The notes under the pieces were generated by a model. The model searched no databases. It had not been told where the DNA came from and saw nothing but the letters and a program-made list of their open reading frames with translations. From Afifella marina DSM 2698 (GTDB taxonomy: Bacteria > Pseudomonadota > Alphaproteobacteria > Rhizobiales > Afifellaceae): a stretch of 64,000 bases of DNA. Below are positions 55,793 to 64,000 of the stretch, in pieces. The stretch covers positions 434,001 through 498,000 of the forward strand of contig NZ_FMVW01000002.1 of the NCBI RefSeq assembly GCF_900102695.1. The letters run 5' to 3'. Position numbers and translations under genes: made by a program. Positions within the stretch are counted from its first letter, which is position 1. Each line of letters starts with the position of its first letter.

Positions 55793-56764
55793 ATGTACAA
55801 GACCTTTCTAGGGGCGCTTGCGGCCACCGGCTTTGCCGTTACGGCGGCGCAGGCGCAGACCGCCTGGGACATGCCGACGCCCTATGGCGACAGCAATTTC
55901 CACACCCAGAACATCGCCCAGTTCGCCGAGGACGTGAAAGAGGCGACGGGCGGCGATCTCACCATCACCGTCCATTCGGCGGGATCGCTGTTCAAGCATC
56001 CGGAGATCAAGGATGCGGTGCGCAAGGGGCTGGTGCCGATCGGCGAGGTGCTCGTCTCGCGCCTGTCCAATGAAGACCCGATTTTTGGGCTCGATTCCGT
56101 GCCCTTCGTGGCGACGAGCTATGACGATGCCAAGAAGCTCTACGACGCGCAGAAGCCGGAGCTCGAAAAGGTTCTCGATCAGCAGGGCCTGACGCTTCTC
56201 TATTCGGTGCCGTGGCCGCCGCAGGGGCTTTACACCACCAAGGAAGTGACGAAGGTCGTAGATCTCGCCGGCCTCAAGATGCGCGCCTACAACGCCGCGA
56301 CGGAGCGGCTTGCCCAGCTTGCAGGCGCGGTGCCGACACAGGTCGAAGTGCCCGATCTGCCGACCGCCTTTTCCACGGGCCGGGTCGAAGCCATGGTGAC
56401 GTCTCCCTCGACGGGCGCCAATTCCAAGGCCTGGGATTACGTCAAAATCTATACGAACACGCAGGCCTGGCTGCCGAAGAACATGGTCTTCGTGAACAAG
56501 CGGGCTTTCCAGAGCCTCTCGGAGGACGACCAGAAGGCGGTGATGGACGCCGCTGCTGCTGCCGAGACGCGCGGCTGGGAAGCCTCCAAGACGGAGACCG
56601 AGGAGAAGACCCAGGAGCTCAAGGATAACGGCATGACGGTCGAAGAGCCGACCGACGAGCTGATGAGCGGTCTGAAGAAGATCGGTGAGACGATGGCCTC
56701 GGAATGGAGCGAGGAAGCGGGCGATTCTGGCAAGGCCGTTCTGGAAAACTACAAGAGCATGTGA
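55793..56764 (+). CDS. TRAP transporter substrate-binding protein (DctP type)
   Basis: A 323-residue periplasmic binding protein with a signal ending AQAQ (residue 22). WDMPTPYGDSNFHTQNIAQFAEDV is the typical first motif; GLKMRAYNAATERLAQLAGAVPTQVEVPDLPTAF carries the Arg that binds the carboxylate of the ligand in TRAP proteins. The neighbouring 5-oxoprolinase makes pyroglutamate a likely ligand (inference). First gene of the operon with the two permeases and the regulator. Confidence 0.9.
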   Translation: MYKTFLGALAATGFAVTAAQAQTAWDMPTPYGDSNFHTQNIAQFAEDVKEATGGDLTITVHSAGSLFKHPEIKDAVRKGLVPIGEVLVSRLSNEDPIFGLDSVPFVATSYDDAKKLYDAQKPELEKVLDQQGLTLLYSVPWPPQGLYTTKEVTKVVDLAGLKMRAYNAATERLAQLAGAVPTQVEVPDLPTAFSTGRVEAMVTSPSTGANSKAWDYVKIYTNTQAWLPKNMVFVNKRAFQSLSEDDQKAVMDAAAAAETRGWEASKTETEEKTQELKDNGMTVEEPTDELMSGLKKIGETMASEWSEEAGDSGKAVLENYKSM

Positions 56765-56821
56765 GGCAACCCGGCCGGCTCAGATCTGAGCCGGCCGCTT
56801 CCATTCGAGCGGAGGACAACG

Positions 56822-57379
56822 ATGCGCAAGGCGCTCGATATGCTCTATGCCGCCTCCGGGGTTGCCGCGGCTGCCGCGATCGTCGCGATCGCAGTCCTCG
56901 TCTCCGTTCAGGTGCTCGGGCGCGTGGCCGACAAGGTGCTGCAGTTTCTGGGCTACCCCGTCTACGGCTTTCTCATCCCGTCGCTTGCCGAAATCTGCGG
57001 CTTTCTGTTGGTGGCGGCCTCATTTCTGGCGCTCGCTTCGACGTTGCGTCACGGCGTGCATATCCGCGTCAATCTCCTCCTGCAGTCGGTGCCCGAGGCG
57101 GCGCAGCGCCCGCTCAATGCTCTGGTCCTTACCGCGGGCACGGCGCTCTGCGGTTTCCTCGCCTTTCAGGGGATCAACCTCGTCCTTGAATCCTATCAGT
57201 TCGGGGAGGTGTCTTTCGGCATCATTCCGATCCCGCTGTGGATCCCGCAGACCACGATGGCGGCCGGCCTCGTCATCCTGACGATTTCGCTTCTCGACGA
57301 TCTCCTCGTGCTTCTTCGCGGACAGGTTCCGGTCTTCGCCCAGCACGAGGGCGAGGATCTGGTGGAAGGGCGCGAGTGA
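56822..57379 (+). CDS. TRAP transporter small permease (DctQ type)
   Basis: A 185-residue protein with four hydrophobic helices, the small membrane subunit of a TRAP transporter. PSLAEICGFLLVAASFLALASTLRHGVHIRVNLLL is the typical helix 2-loop region. It pairs with the large subunit, whose start overlaps its stop by one base. Confidence 0.88.
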   Translation: MRKALDMLYAASGVAAAAAIVAIAVLVSVQVLGRVADKVLQFLGYPVYGFLIPSLAEICGFLLVAASFLALASTLRHGVHIRVNLLLQSVPEAAQRPLNALVLTAGTALCGFLAFQGINLVLESYQFGEVSFGIIPIPLWIPQTTMAAGLVILTISLLDDLLVLLRGQVPVFAQHEGEDLVEGRE

Positions 57380-58683
57380 TGGGTCTCGGCACAATCTCCG
57401 CGCTTCTTGCCTTCGGTCTTCTGGGTGCGCTCGCTCTCGGCCTGTGGGTGGCGCTGTCGCTTCTCGGCGTGGCGCTCGTCGCCATTCTTCTGATGACCAA
57501 CGTGCCGGCCGGAGCGGTGACGGCGACGGCGGCCTGGGGTGCGTCGAACTCCTGGGATTTGACGGCTTTGCCGATGTTCATCTGGATGGGGGAGATCTTG
57601 TTTCGCACGCGCCTGTCGGAGGACATGTTCGCCGGCATTTCGCCTTTCATGCGGCGCATCCCGGGAAGGCTCCTGCACGTCAACATCGTCGGCTGCGCCA
57701 TCTTTGCCGCCGTGTCCGGCTCGTCCGCCGCCACCACGGCCATGATCGGACGCATGTCGCTGCCGGAGCTGCGCGGCCGTGGCTACGACGAAAAGATGGC
57801 GATCGGAACGCTCGCCGGGTCGGGCACGCTCGGGCTTTTGATTCCGCCCTCGATCATCCTCATCGTCTATGGCGCGGCGACCGAGCAGTCGATCGCACGT
57901 CTCTTCATCGCCGGCATCCTGCCGGGTGCGATGCTCGCCTGTCTCTTCATGGGCTATGTCGTCGTCTGGTCGCTTCTGCGCCGTTCCGGTATGCCCGAGG
58001 CCGATCCCTCGACAAGCATGCGGCAGAAGTTTTCGGCGGCGCGGCGGCTGTTGCCTGTCGTTCTTCTCATCGTCGGCGTCATCGGCTCGATCTATGCGGG
58101 GCTCGCCGCACCGACGGAGGCGGCGGCGATCGGCGTCATGCTGGCGCTGCTTCTTTCCTGGGTAACGGGGACTCTGACGAGAGCAAGCTTTGCCGAAGCG
58201 CTGATGAGTGCCACGCGCACGTCTTGCATGATCGCCTTCATTCTCATGGGGGCGGCGGTGCTGACGGTCGCCATGGGATTTACGGGTATCCCGCGGGAGC
58301 TCGCCTCGGCGATCGGCGCGATGGACTTGTCGTTCGCGGCACTTCTGGCGGCCCTCACGCTCCTCTTTATCGTCCTTGGCTGTTTTCTCGACGGCATTTC
58401 GGTTGTCGTGCTGACGACCTCGGTCATCCTGCCGATCGTGGAAGCGGCCGGCTTCGATCTCATCTGGTTCGGCATCTATCTCGTTCTTGTCGTGGAAATG
58501 AGCCAGATCACGCCGCCCGTCGGTTTCAATCTCTTCGTTCTGCAGGGCATTACGGGGCACAATATCTTCAAGGTGGCGGTGATGGCGCTGCCCTTCTTTC
58601 TCATCATGGTGGTGGCGGTGGCGCTGATTGCGGCATTCCCGGAGATCGCGCTCTTCCTGCCGCGCACCATGCTCGCAAGGTGA
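57379..58683 (+). CDS. TRAP transporter large permease (DctM type)
   Basis: A 434-residue protein with about 12 helices, the sodium-coupled transport subunit. LTALPMFIWMGEILFRTRLSEDMF, AAVSGSSAATTAMIGRMSLPELRGRGYDE and GLLIPPSIILIVYG are the classical DctM motifs. The open frame goes further upstream, but the ATG at 57379, overlapping the DctQ stop, is the natural start. Confidence 0.92.
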   Translation: MGLGTISALLAFGLLGALALGLWVALSLLGVALVAILLMTNVPAGAVTATAAWGASNSWDLTALPMFIWMGEILFRTRLSEDMFAGISPFMRRIPGRLLHVNIVGCAIFAAVSGSSAATTAMIGRMSLPELRGRGYDEKMAIGTLAGSGTLGLLIPPSIILIVYGAATEQSIARLFIAGILPGAMLACLFMGYVVVWSLLRRSGMPEADPSTSMRQKFSAARRLLPVVLLIVGVIGSIYAGLAAPTEAAAIGVMLALLLSWVTGTLTRASFAEALMSATRTSCMIAFILMGAAVLTVAMGFTGIPRELASAIGAMDLSFAALLAALTLLFIVLGCFLDGISVVVLTTSVILPIVEAAGFDLIWFGIYLVLVVEMSQITPPVGFNLFVLQGITGHNIFKVAVMALPFFLIMVVAVALIAAFPEIALFLPRTMLAR

Positions 58684-58686
58684 TCC

Positions 58687-59217
58687 ATGGCGGCGACCCC
58701 AAAACGAACCACGGAGATCGGCCCGATCGTCTCGGCCGCGCATCTCGCGGAAGGGGAGATGTCCGCGCTGTCGGAAGTCGAATTCGCGCTGGAGATGGCG
58801 AACAACGCTTTTTCGCGGTGGATGGTTCGCGGCATGGCCGCCGCTGGCGTGGATGGATTGTCGGCGCTCGACGTCCTCGTTCTTCACACGGTTGCGCATC
58901 GCGCACGGATGAAGACGGTCGCCGACATCTGCCTCGTCCTCAACATCGAGGACACGCACACCGTCACCTACACGCTGAAGAAGCTTGAACGGCTCGGCCT
59001 CGTTTCCTCCAGCCGGCGCGGCAAGGAGAAGGCGGTCGCCGTCACGAGCGAGGGCGAGGCGGCGTGCCTGCGCTACCGCAAAATCCGCGAGACGCTGCTC
59101 GTGGAGGCGGTGAAATCACTCGGTCTCGACGAGACGGAGATGAGCCGGCTCGCCGCTCTGCTCAGGGCGCTCTCCGGCCATTACGACCAGGCGGCACGCT
59201 CAGCCGTGTCATTGTAG
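58687..59217 (+). CDS. MarR-type winged-helix regulator
   Basis: A 176-residue DNA-binding protein. The winged helix runs from about residue 55 to 125 (ADICLVLNIEDTHTVTYTLKKLERLGLVSSSRRGKEKAVAVT). It is the last gene of the TRAP operon, starting three bases behind the large permease stop. It probably controls this locus, perhaps through the dyad at 55693-55709. The effector is unknown; 5-oxoproline is a reasonable guess. Confidence 0.75.
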   Translation: MAATPKRTTEIGPIVSAAHLAEGEMSALSEVEFALEMANNAFSRWMVRGMAAAGVDGLSALDVLVLHTVAHRARMKTVADICLVLNIEDTHTVTYTLKKLERLGLVSSSRRGKEKAVAVTSEGEAACLRYRKIRETLLVEAVKSLGLDETEMSRLAALLRALSGHYDQAARSAVSL

Positions 59218-59231
59218 TCATTGCTCCGGCA

Positions 59232-59260
59232 TTGACGCCGCCTTCTGCCAATGCCACCTG
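59232..59260 (+). promoter_or_regulatory. Probable promoter of rnpB
   Basis: TTGACG and CACCTG lie 17 bp apart and end seven bases before the first base of the P1 helix. The -10 box is poor, but the spacing to the RNA end is right. Confidence 0.5.
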
Positions 59261-59266
59261 TCCGCC

Positions 59267-59699
59267 GCCAGCCGGCCGGACGGCCGCTCCACCAAGTCTC
59301 GAAAGGGCGGTGGAGAGGAAAGTCCGGGCTCCATGGAAACACGACGCCGGGTAACGCTCGGCGAGGGAAGTCTGTATCGCAAGATGCAGAGGAACCTCAG
59401 GGAAAGCGCCACAGAGAGCAGTCTGCCTCTCCGCTTCGGCCGAGAGGTGAGGGTGAAAGGGTGGGGTAAGAGCCCACCGCGGACGCAGCAATGCGGACGG
59501 CACGGCAAGCCCCGTCGGGAGCAAGACCGAGAAGGGGCGGCAGGGACGAGCGTCTTCGGGCGCTCACGTCCAGGCCGGTTTCCAGGCCAGCCGCTCGGGT
59601 GGGTCGCGAGAAGCGCCGGGTAACCGGCGCTCCAGATGAATGGTCGTCACGTCGCGGGCAACCGCGGCCGTACAGAACCCGGCTTACAGGCCGGCTGGC
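59267..59699 (+). ncRNA. rnpB: RNase P RNA, class A
   Basis: The catalytic RNA of RNase P, which matures the 5' ends of tRNAs. The conserved core GAGGAAAGTCCGGGCTCC occurs near 59311 and its partner ACAGAACCCGGCTTACAGG near 59672. The ends pair perfectly as helix P1: GCCAGCCGGCC (59267-59277) with GGCCGGCTGGC (59689-59699). About 433 nt, normal for Alphaproteobacteria. Confidence 0.96.
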
Positions 59700-59718
59700 A
59701 TATTTTCCCGCTGAAGGA

Positions 59719-60420
59719 TCAGACGGTCGAGCCGGCGGAAGCCAAGGCCGTCTTCACGCGACCGCAATAGGCTGCGGCGCCGGAGGTCATCCGCGTCGCG
59801 TAATGGCCGGCGTTGTAGCGCAGAAGCGTGCCGCAGGTGTTGCCGCCGCCGAGTTCATAGGCGCGGGCGAGATAGCGCATGCCCCATTCGAGGTTCGTTT
59901 CCGGGTCGTAGAGCGCCTGGATCGAACCGGTGTAGCCGAGGCCGCGGGCCGTCGCCGGCTTGATCTGCATGAGGCCGATCTCTCCGGCGCTGCCGGTGGC
60001 GCGCGAATTGAAGCGGCTTTCCACCATCACCACGGCACTGGCGAGTTCCACCGGCACGCCATGCTTTGCGGCGGCCTTGGCGACGAGCGCATGCAGGTCG
60101 CTGGCCGGCTTTGCGGTCTTGCCGGCCGTGTCCTTTTTCGCTTCGGCCGTTTTCTCGGTGCGCGCGACGGCGTCGGTGCTGCCGGTGATTTTGGGCGCCG
60201 CGTCGTGTGCCCGGGCGATGATGAAGGCTTTCGAGCTGTCGCCTGAGCTGGCCCGTGGCGTACGCGCGGTCTTCTGCGCGGCGGTGCCGCTCTTTTCGGT
60301 TGTGGTTTCGGATGCGGCCTGCCGCTGTGCGCCGATGATCAGATCTTTGGAGGCATCATCTGCGAATGCAGGCTGAATGAAAGCGGCTCCAAGCAGGACC
60401 GCTGCAATCGTTCTCTTCAA
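59719..60420 (-). CDS. Lytic transglycosylase, SLT domain
   Basis: A 233-residue secreted protein: signal peptide ending AFA (residue 20), a low-complexity Ala/Thr/Lys linker (about 30-105), and a C-terminal SLT domain with the catalytic Glu134 in VMVESRFNSRATGSAGEIGLMQIKPATA. RYNAGHYATRMTSGAAAYCGRV closes the domain. The linker contains two related segments, SKDLIIGAQRQA and SKAFIIARAHDAA. It cleaves murein glycan strands. It converges on rnpB. Confidence 0.88.
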   Translation of the reverse strand: MKRTIAAVLLGAAFIQPAFADDASKDLIIGAQRQAASETTTEKSGTAAQKTARTPRASSGDSSKAFIIARAHDAAPKITGSTDAVARTEKTAEAKKDTAGKTAKPASDLHALVAKAAAKHGVPVELASAVVMVESRFNSRATGSAGEIGLMQIKPATARGLGYTGSIQALYDPETNLEWGMRYLARAYELGGGNTCGTLLRYNAGHYATRMTSGAAAYCGRVKTALASAGSTV

Positions 60421-60549
60421 CTTTGACCCCTTTACCGGTCTCTTCCGGGCGGGGCGGGTAAAAAGCGCAGATGGCCAGAATGTGCGGGTTCCAAGGTCAT
60501 TTGATGGAACGCGGCATGTGACGCAGCGGCCGACAAGTCTCTGAACCGA

Positions 60550-61308
60550 CTAAATTTCGTCGATCGCAGCGAGGAGATTGTGCAGCGTGTGGAGCGTCGA
60601 ATGGTCGACGATGCCGTCGATGCGCTCGGGGCGGAAGTGCCTCTGGAAGGCGGCCACGATCGTCTGGGTGCGCTCGTCATAAACGCCGCTGACCGTGACC
60701 CCGTAGCCATAGAGAGCGAGGAGGCTCTGGAGGTCGGCGACGTGCTCGCCTTCAGCGCCGAGAGCGAGGACCGGTTCGGGCGAGGCGGGCTTCGGCGAGA
60801 CGAAATGGCCGATCCCCGCTTTCGCAAGCTGATGCCAGGGAAAGAGCTCGCCCGGGTCGAGTTTCCGCTCGGGTGCGACGTCGGAATGGCCCAGAACGCG
60901 TCGGGCCGGGATTTTGTGGCGTGTCAGGATATCCAGGCAGAGGGCGATAACGCTGTCGATCTGACGGGGGCTGAACGGTGGCAGCGGCTCTCCTTCTTCG
61001 AGCGCTGCATGGCCCCAATTGGCGATCTCGATGCCGATCGAGCGGGCATTGATATCGCGCGCGCCGCTCCATGCGGCGCGGCCGGCGTGCCAGGCGCGGT
61101 CCTTTTCGTCGACGAGCTGGAGACGGGTGCCGTCCGTGCGGACGAGATAGTGGCAGGAGACTTGCGCCTCCGGATCGCACAGCCGGGCGAGGGCCGCGTC
61201 CTCGCTCTCCATACCTGTATAATGCAGGAGAAGGAGATCGATCGGCTCGCCGTTCCGAGAGTTGAAATTGGGAGACGGACGCCACTCAGCGAGGGGGCTG
61301 TTGCTCAT
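60550..61308 (-). CDS. N-acetylmuramoyl-L-alanine amidase with peptidoglycan-binding domain
   Basis: A 252-residue amidase_2 protein. Zinc ligands are in LLLHYTGM and VLGHSDVAPERKLDPG; residues 185-250 form a peptidoglycan-binding domain (LQSLLALYGYGVTVSGVYDERT). No signal peptide is visible, so it may act on anhydromuropeptides in the cytoplasm like AmpD, although the binding domain is also seen in AmiD-type enzymes. It starts within the last bases of the djlA-like gene (ATGA overlap). Confidence 0.88.
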   Translation of the reverse strand: MSNSPLAEWRPSPNFNSRNGEPIDLLLLHYTGMESEDAALARLCDPEAQVSCHYLVRTDGTRLQLVDEKDRAWHAGRAAWSGARDINARSIGIEIANWGHAALEEGEPLPPFSPRQIDSVIALCLDILTRHKIPARRVLGHSDVAPERKLDPGELFPWHQLAKAGIGHFVSPKPASPEPVLALGAEGEHVADLQSLLALYGYGVTVSGVYDERTQTIVAAFQRHFRPERIDGIVDHSTLHTLHNLLAAIDEI

Positions 61309-62021
61309 TGATCGGCGGCCGAGCCTCGCGAGGCGAAGGAGCGGCCGCGGCCGATTTCCTCCCAGGCCGCGTTGATCGCTGCCAGCCGGTCATTGGCGAT
61401 GGCGACGAATTCCTCGGGCACATTGCGTGCGATCAGGCGATCGGGGTGGTTCTCCCGGACGAGCTCGCGGTAGCGATCGCGCAGCTTTCTTTCGTCCCAT
61501 GAGGGATCCGCGCCGAGAACCAGCCACGGATCGGCCTGACCCATATGCACGTGACGCGCCCGGATGCGCTCGAAATCCCGGCCTTCGAAACCGAAGATGG
61601 CTGCGACCCGCTCCAGATAAGAGAGCTCGCGTTGATGCACGGCACCGTCCGCCTTGGCGATGGCGAAGAGCGCGTCGAGGATGTCCTCCAGCATCGCCGG
61701 ATCGTCCTGCAGGAGACGGGCGGCGTCCTGCGCGTAGGCCTCGAACCCTGCAATGTCGGCGCTTGCCAGACGATAGATGCGGGCGACGTTCTTCTCATCT
61801 GCGGGCGGGACGGTGAAAAGCCTCTCGAAGGTCTCGATCTCTTCGAAGGAGACGATGCCGTCAGCCTTCGCCATTTTCGCCGACAAGGCGATCATCGCGA
61901 TGGTGAAGGCGATCTCCTTGCGCCTGTCGCTGCCTGAAAGTTGCAGCAGCACGTCGCGCAGGCCGGCGATCGCCGTGCCCGTGCGGTCGAGGAAGTCGGA
62001 CAGACGCGACCAGATGCTCAT
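61305..62021 (-). CDS. DjlA-like protein, TerB and DnaJ domains
   Basis: A 238-residue protein with a TerB-type helical domain (about residues 30-150, AMIALSAKMAKADGIVSFEEIETF) and a C-terminal J domain with the HPD motif in RELVRENHPDRLIA. J domains stimulate DnaK ATPase. Unlike enteric DjlA, no clear N-terminal membrane anchor is seen. It precedes the amidase gene with a four-base overlap. Confidence 0.85.
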   Translation of the reverse strand: MSIWSRLSDFLDRTGTAIAGLRDVLLQLSGSDRRKEIAFTIAMIALSAKMAKADGIVSFEEIETFERLFTVPPADEKNVARIYRLASADIAGFEAYAQDAARLLQDDPAMLEDILDALFAIAKADGAVHQRELSYLERVAAIFGFEGRDFERIRARHVHMGQADPWLVLGADPSWDERKLRDRYRELVRENHPDRLIARNVPEEFVAIANDRLAAINAAWEEIGRGRSFASRGSAADQ

Positions 62022-62475
62022 GGGTGTCCTGCTGAGGTGGTGAAGCGAACTGCCAGCGGCGTCGGAACCGCTTTTGTGTCCCTAGCGGGGCAAAAGTGTC
62101 CAGGCAAGAACAAGAGAACGCCTGCGCGATACTCCCTGCCTGGCGTGAAGCCAGGAGCCTCGATCGCGCGCCTCGAGCCGGAGCCCCCGACAATGAATGA
62201 GCAAGGCAGCGCGACGCGAACGTCGCGCTGCCTCGGGCCGCCAGGCCGGCACCCGATCGGCCGGCGGCCGATCCCTTGCCCACTCGTTCTCTAACGGTCG
62301 CAACGAGCTTTGCGTTCCGGCCTCTGTCTCTCTGCGTGCGCGTCTTTCGTGATGAGGGAAATGCTTGCCGGCAAAGGGTTTAGGTGATGGGGGCAAGGCC
62401 CGCTTACCGCCTGTTTACCTTGTGAGCGCATCTCTTCCAGACCATCAGAACGGTGCTTCGGCCCGCCGGATTCCA
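62022..62475. other. Gene-free region upstream of the dcw cluster
   Basis: No convincing gene in the 454 bp between the djlA-like start and the mraZ promoter. It holds a CCTGGC/GCCAGG hairpin near 62139-62155 and a long perfect hairpin at 62204-62233, and several CCGG-rich palindromes around 62250-62275. A small RNA is possible but not supported. Confidence 0.5.
62204..62233. repeat. 13-bp perfect hairpin
   Basis: AGGCAGCGCGACG and CGTCGCGCTGCCT around the loop CGAA. Very stable, with no T run on either side, so a simple terminator is unlikely. Confidence 0.6.
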
Positions 62476-62515
62476 TTGCAAACCATGGTATCCCATGCTA
62501 TCCCATGGATACCCG
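62476..62515 (+). promoter_or_regulatory. mraZ promoter with overlapping MraZ boxes
   Basis: TTGCAA (62476-62481) and TATCCC (62499-62504) are 17 bp apart. Overlapping them, the minus strand shows direct repeats of ATGGGAT every ten bases, with GGG of further copies at the same spacing. Evenly spaced TGGG repeats are the known binding sites of MraZ, which represses its own operon. Confidence 0.7.
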
Positions 62516-62636
62516 GAATGGATCGGTAATGATGATGCGCGTGGGGTTTTCGGCGCGCCTCGTCTTTCGCGTTTGCGGAATGCCGTGACCTTGCCGGGGA
62601 GGGCGGCTCGATGACCGCTATGGGGTGTGCAGGCGT

Positions 62637-63104
62637 ATGGACGGGTTCGTGGCAACCTTCACCAACCGGCTCGATGCGAAGGGCCGGGTGTCGGTGCCTG
62701 CCCAGTTCCGGGCGGTGCTTGCGCGGGAAGGGACGGAAGGGCTGTTTTGTTATCCCTCACTCGACCAGGACGCGATCGATTGCGGCGGCTCTCGTCTTCA
62801 GGACGAGATCAGCAAGCGCCTGCAAGCCTTCGAGACGTTCTCGGAGGATTACGAGACCCTTTCGACGGCCTTCTACGCCGACAGCCGTCTTCTGAAGATC
62901 GATCAGGACGGCCGCATCATGCTTCCCGAGGAGTTCATCGAATTCGCCGGCATCAAGGATGCGGCGGTGTTTGCCGGTCTCGGCCTCAAATTTCAGATCT
63001 GGGAGCAGGAGAAATTCCAGGCGCGCCGTCAGGTCGCCCGCTCCAGACTGCGCAGCATCATCCGCTCGCTCGACGGCAAGCGGCCGTCCGAGGACGACGC
63101 GTGA
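62637..63104 (+). CDS. mraZ: Transcriptional regulator MraZ
   Basis: A 155-residue protein with two AbrB-like DNA-binding halves (FTNRLDAKGRVSVPAQFR near the start and LLKIDQDGRIMLPEEFIEF after the middle). MraZ is the first gene of the division and cell-wall cluster and represses it. The ATG at 62637 gives the family N-terminus (MDGFVATFTNRLDAKGR); a GTG four codons upstream is possible. Its stop overlaps the rsmH start. Confidence 0.95.
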   Translation: MDGFVATFTNRLDAKGRVSVPAQFRAVLAREGTEGLFCYPSLDQDAIDCGGSRLQDEISKRLQAFETFSEDYETLSTAFYADSRLLKIDQDGRIMLPEEFIEFAGIKDAAVFAGLGLKFQIWEQEKFQARRQVARSRLRSIIRSLDGKRPSEDDA

Positions 63105-64000
63105 TGGGCGGGTCGGAAAGCCTGCCGAACAATTCCTCGCATGTGCCGGTGATGCTCGATCCGGTCATGCACGCTCTCAATGTGCGCGCCGACGGGCGCT
63201 ACATCGACGGGACTTTCGGGGCCGGCGGCTACAGCCGAGCGATCCTCAAGGCGGGCGGTGCTGTTCTGGCGATCGACCGCGATCCGAGTGCGATCGTCGG
63301 CGGTGCGTCTCTTCTGGAGGAATACGGGGCGCGTCTGCGTCTCGTGGAAGGCCGTTTCTCCGAGATGGAGGCGATCGCCAAAGACAACGATTTCACGCCC
63401 GCCGATGGCGTCGTTCTCGATGTCGGCGTGTCCTCCATGCAGCTCGACCAGGCCGAGCGCGGCTTTTCATTCCGCTTCGACGGTCCGCTCGATATGCGTA
63501 TGGGGGCGGACGGCGCTTCTGCCGCCGATGTCGTCAATCGTGCATCGATCGGCGATCTTCAGCGCATCATCGGCCATCTCGGTGAGGAGCGTCGGGCCGG
63601 ACGCATTGCGCGCGCGATCGCCGCGGCCCGCGACGAAGAGCCGATTACGCGCACCGCGACGCTCGCCGCGATCGTCGAGAAGGCTGCGGGCGGGCGTGCT
63701 CCGGGCTCGCATATCCATCCCGCGACGCGCACCTTTCAGGCGCTGCGCATCTTCATCAACCGCGAGCTCGACGAGCTCGTCGAAGCGCTTTCCGCGGCCG
63801 AGCAGGTTCTGGGCGAGGGCGGTCGGCTGGTCGTCGTCGCCTTCCATTCGCTCGAGGACCGCATCGTCAAACGCTTCCTGCGTCTGCGCAGCGAGGAGCT
63901 GCGCGGTTCGCGCCATCAGCCGCTCAATGTCGGCCCGGCGCCGAGCTTTACGGCGCTCAATCGCGGTCTCAAAGCCGATGATGCGGAAACCGCGCGCAAT
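63104..64000 (+). CDS. rsmH: 16S rRNA (cytosine1402-N4)-methyltransferase RsmH (5' part)
   Basis: First 299 residues of RsmH (MraW), which methylates C1402 in the ribosomal P site with SAM. VPVMLDPVMHAL, YIDGTFGAGGYSRAIL, DVGVSSMQLDQAERGFSF, HPATRTFQALRIFINREL and VVAFHSLEDRIVKRF are all typical. The gene runs off the right edge. One-base overlap with mraZ; ftsL would be expected next. Confidence 0.97.
   Translation, partial: MGGSESLPNNSSHVPVMLDPVMHALNVRADGRYIDGTFGAGGYSRAILKAGGAVLAIDRDPSAIVGGASLLEEYGARLRLVEGRFSEMEAIAKDNDFTPADGVVLDVGVSSMQLDQAERGFSFRFDGPLDMRMGADGASAADVVNRASIGDLQRIIGHLGEERRAGRIARAIAAARDEEPITRTATLAAIVEKAAGGRAPGSHIHPATRTFQALRIFINRELDELVEALSAAEQVLGEGGRLVVVAFHSLEDRIVKRFLRLRSEELRGSRHQPLNVGPAPSFTALNRGLKADDAETARN

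Noticed and set aside
57196-58959. 587-codon frame opposite the TRAP permeases
   Set aside because: Arg/Asp/His-rich antisense product; all TRAP motifs lie on the plus strand.

Overview
The window is a chromosomal segment of an alphaproteobacterium, most likely of the order Hyphomicrobiales (Rhizobiales). It is GC-rich and tightly packed. Several gene orders are typical of that group: lptF divergent from pepA-holC, rplM-rpsI beside a PaaI-type thioesterase, a CYTH/CHAD pair, opgG-opgH, and rnpB followed by cell-wall genes leading into mraZ-rsmH. A pioABC-type operon (decaheme cytochrome, MtrB/PioB porin, HiPIP) and a BLUF blue-light receptor fit a purple non-sulfur phototroph or a close relative. 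The species cannot be fixed from this sequence.

Layout. 1-5.7 kb: lptF (partial), pepA, holC, a CHAD and a CYTH protein, and the divergent argP/argO pair. 5.8-10.4 kb: pioC, pioB and pioA on the minus strand behind an unusually AT-rich, gene-free upstream region with several dyads. 10.4-20.6 kb: an ABC-F ATPase, DDAH and agmatinase, two tiny membrane genes, rpsI-rplM with promoter and structured leader, a thioesterase, a CoA-binding protein, a GNAT, metY, a pair of palindromic repeats, ndk and oxyR. 20.6-25.4 kb: an orphan plus-strand terminator beside oxyR, an AbrB-type membrane protein, and a compact run of GGDEF-EAL, BLUF and nitronate monooxygenase genes. 25.4-38.6 kb: SulP permease, kdsD, an SLC13-type permease, opgH/opgG, ettA, an APC permease and an MBL-fold protein. 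38.8-46.7 kb: old yellow enzyme, MltB, a P-loop protein, a three-gene TrpXYZ-like ABC importer, a PLP decarboxylase and a small membrane protein. 46.9-51.7 kb: a 27-residue membrane peptide, sahR-metF, trmO, a cold-shock protein, several small proteins and msrB. 51.8-59.2 kb: a fused 5-oxoprolinase divergent from a TRAP transporter and a MarR-type regulator. 59.2-64 kb: RNase P RNA, a lytic transglycosylase, an amidase, a DjlA-like protein, and the start of the dcw cluster (mraZ, rsmH).

How genes work together. PioA, PioB and PioC form an extracellular electron-uptake conduit: an outer-membrane porin sheathing a decaheme cytochrome, plus a periplasmic HiPIP that would hand electrons towards the photosynthetic reaction centre. 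ArgP with ArgO, DDAH and agmatinase make a loose arginine/lysine-related neighbourhood. The light-sensor operon links blue light to c-di-GMP. SahR and MetF (one operon behind a 28-bp operator) and MetY serve methionine/one-carbon metabolism. The TRAP transporter, 5-oxoprolinase and MarR regulator look like a pyroglutamate uptake and hydrolysis locus. No phage, integrase, insertion sequence, CRISPR array, rRNA or tRNA gene was recognised.
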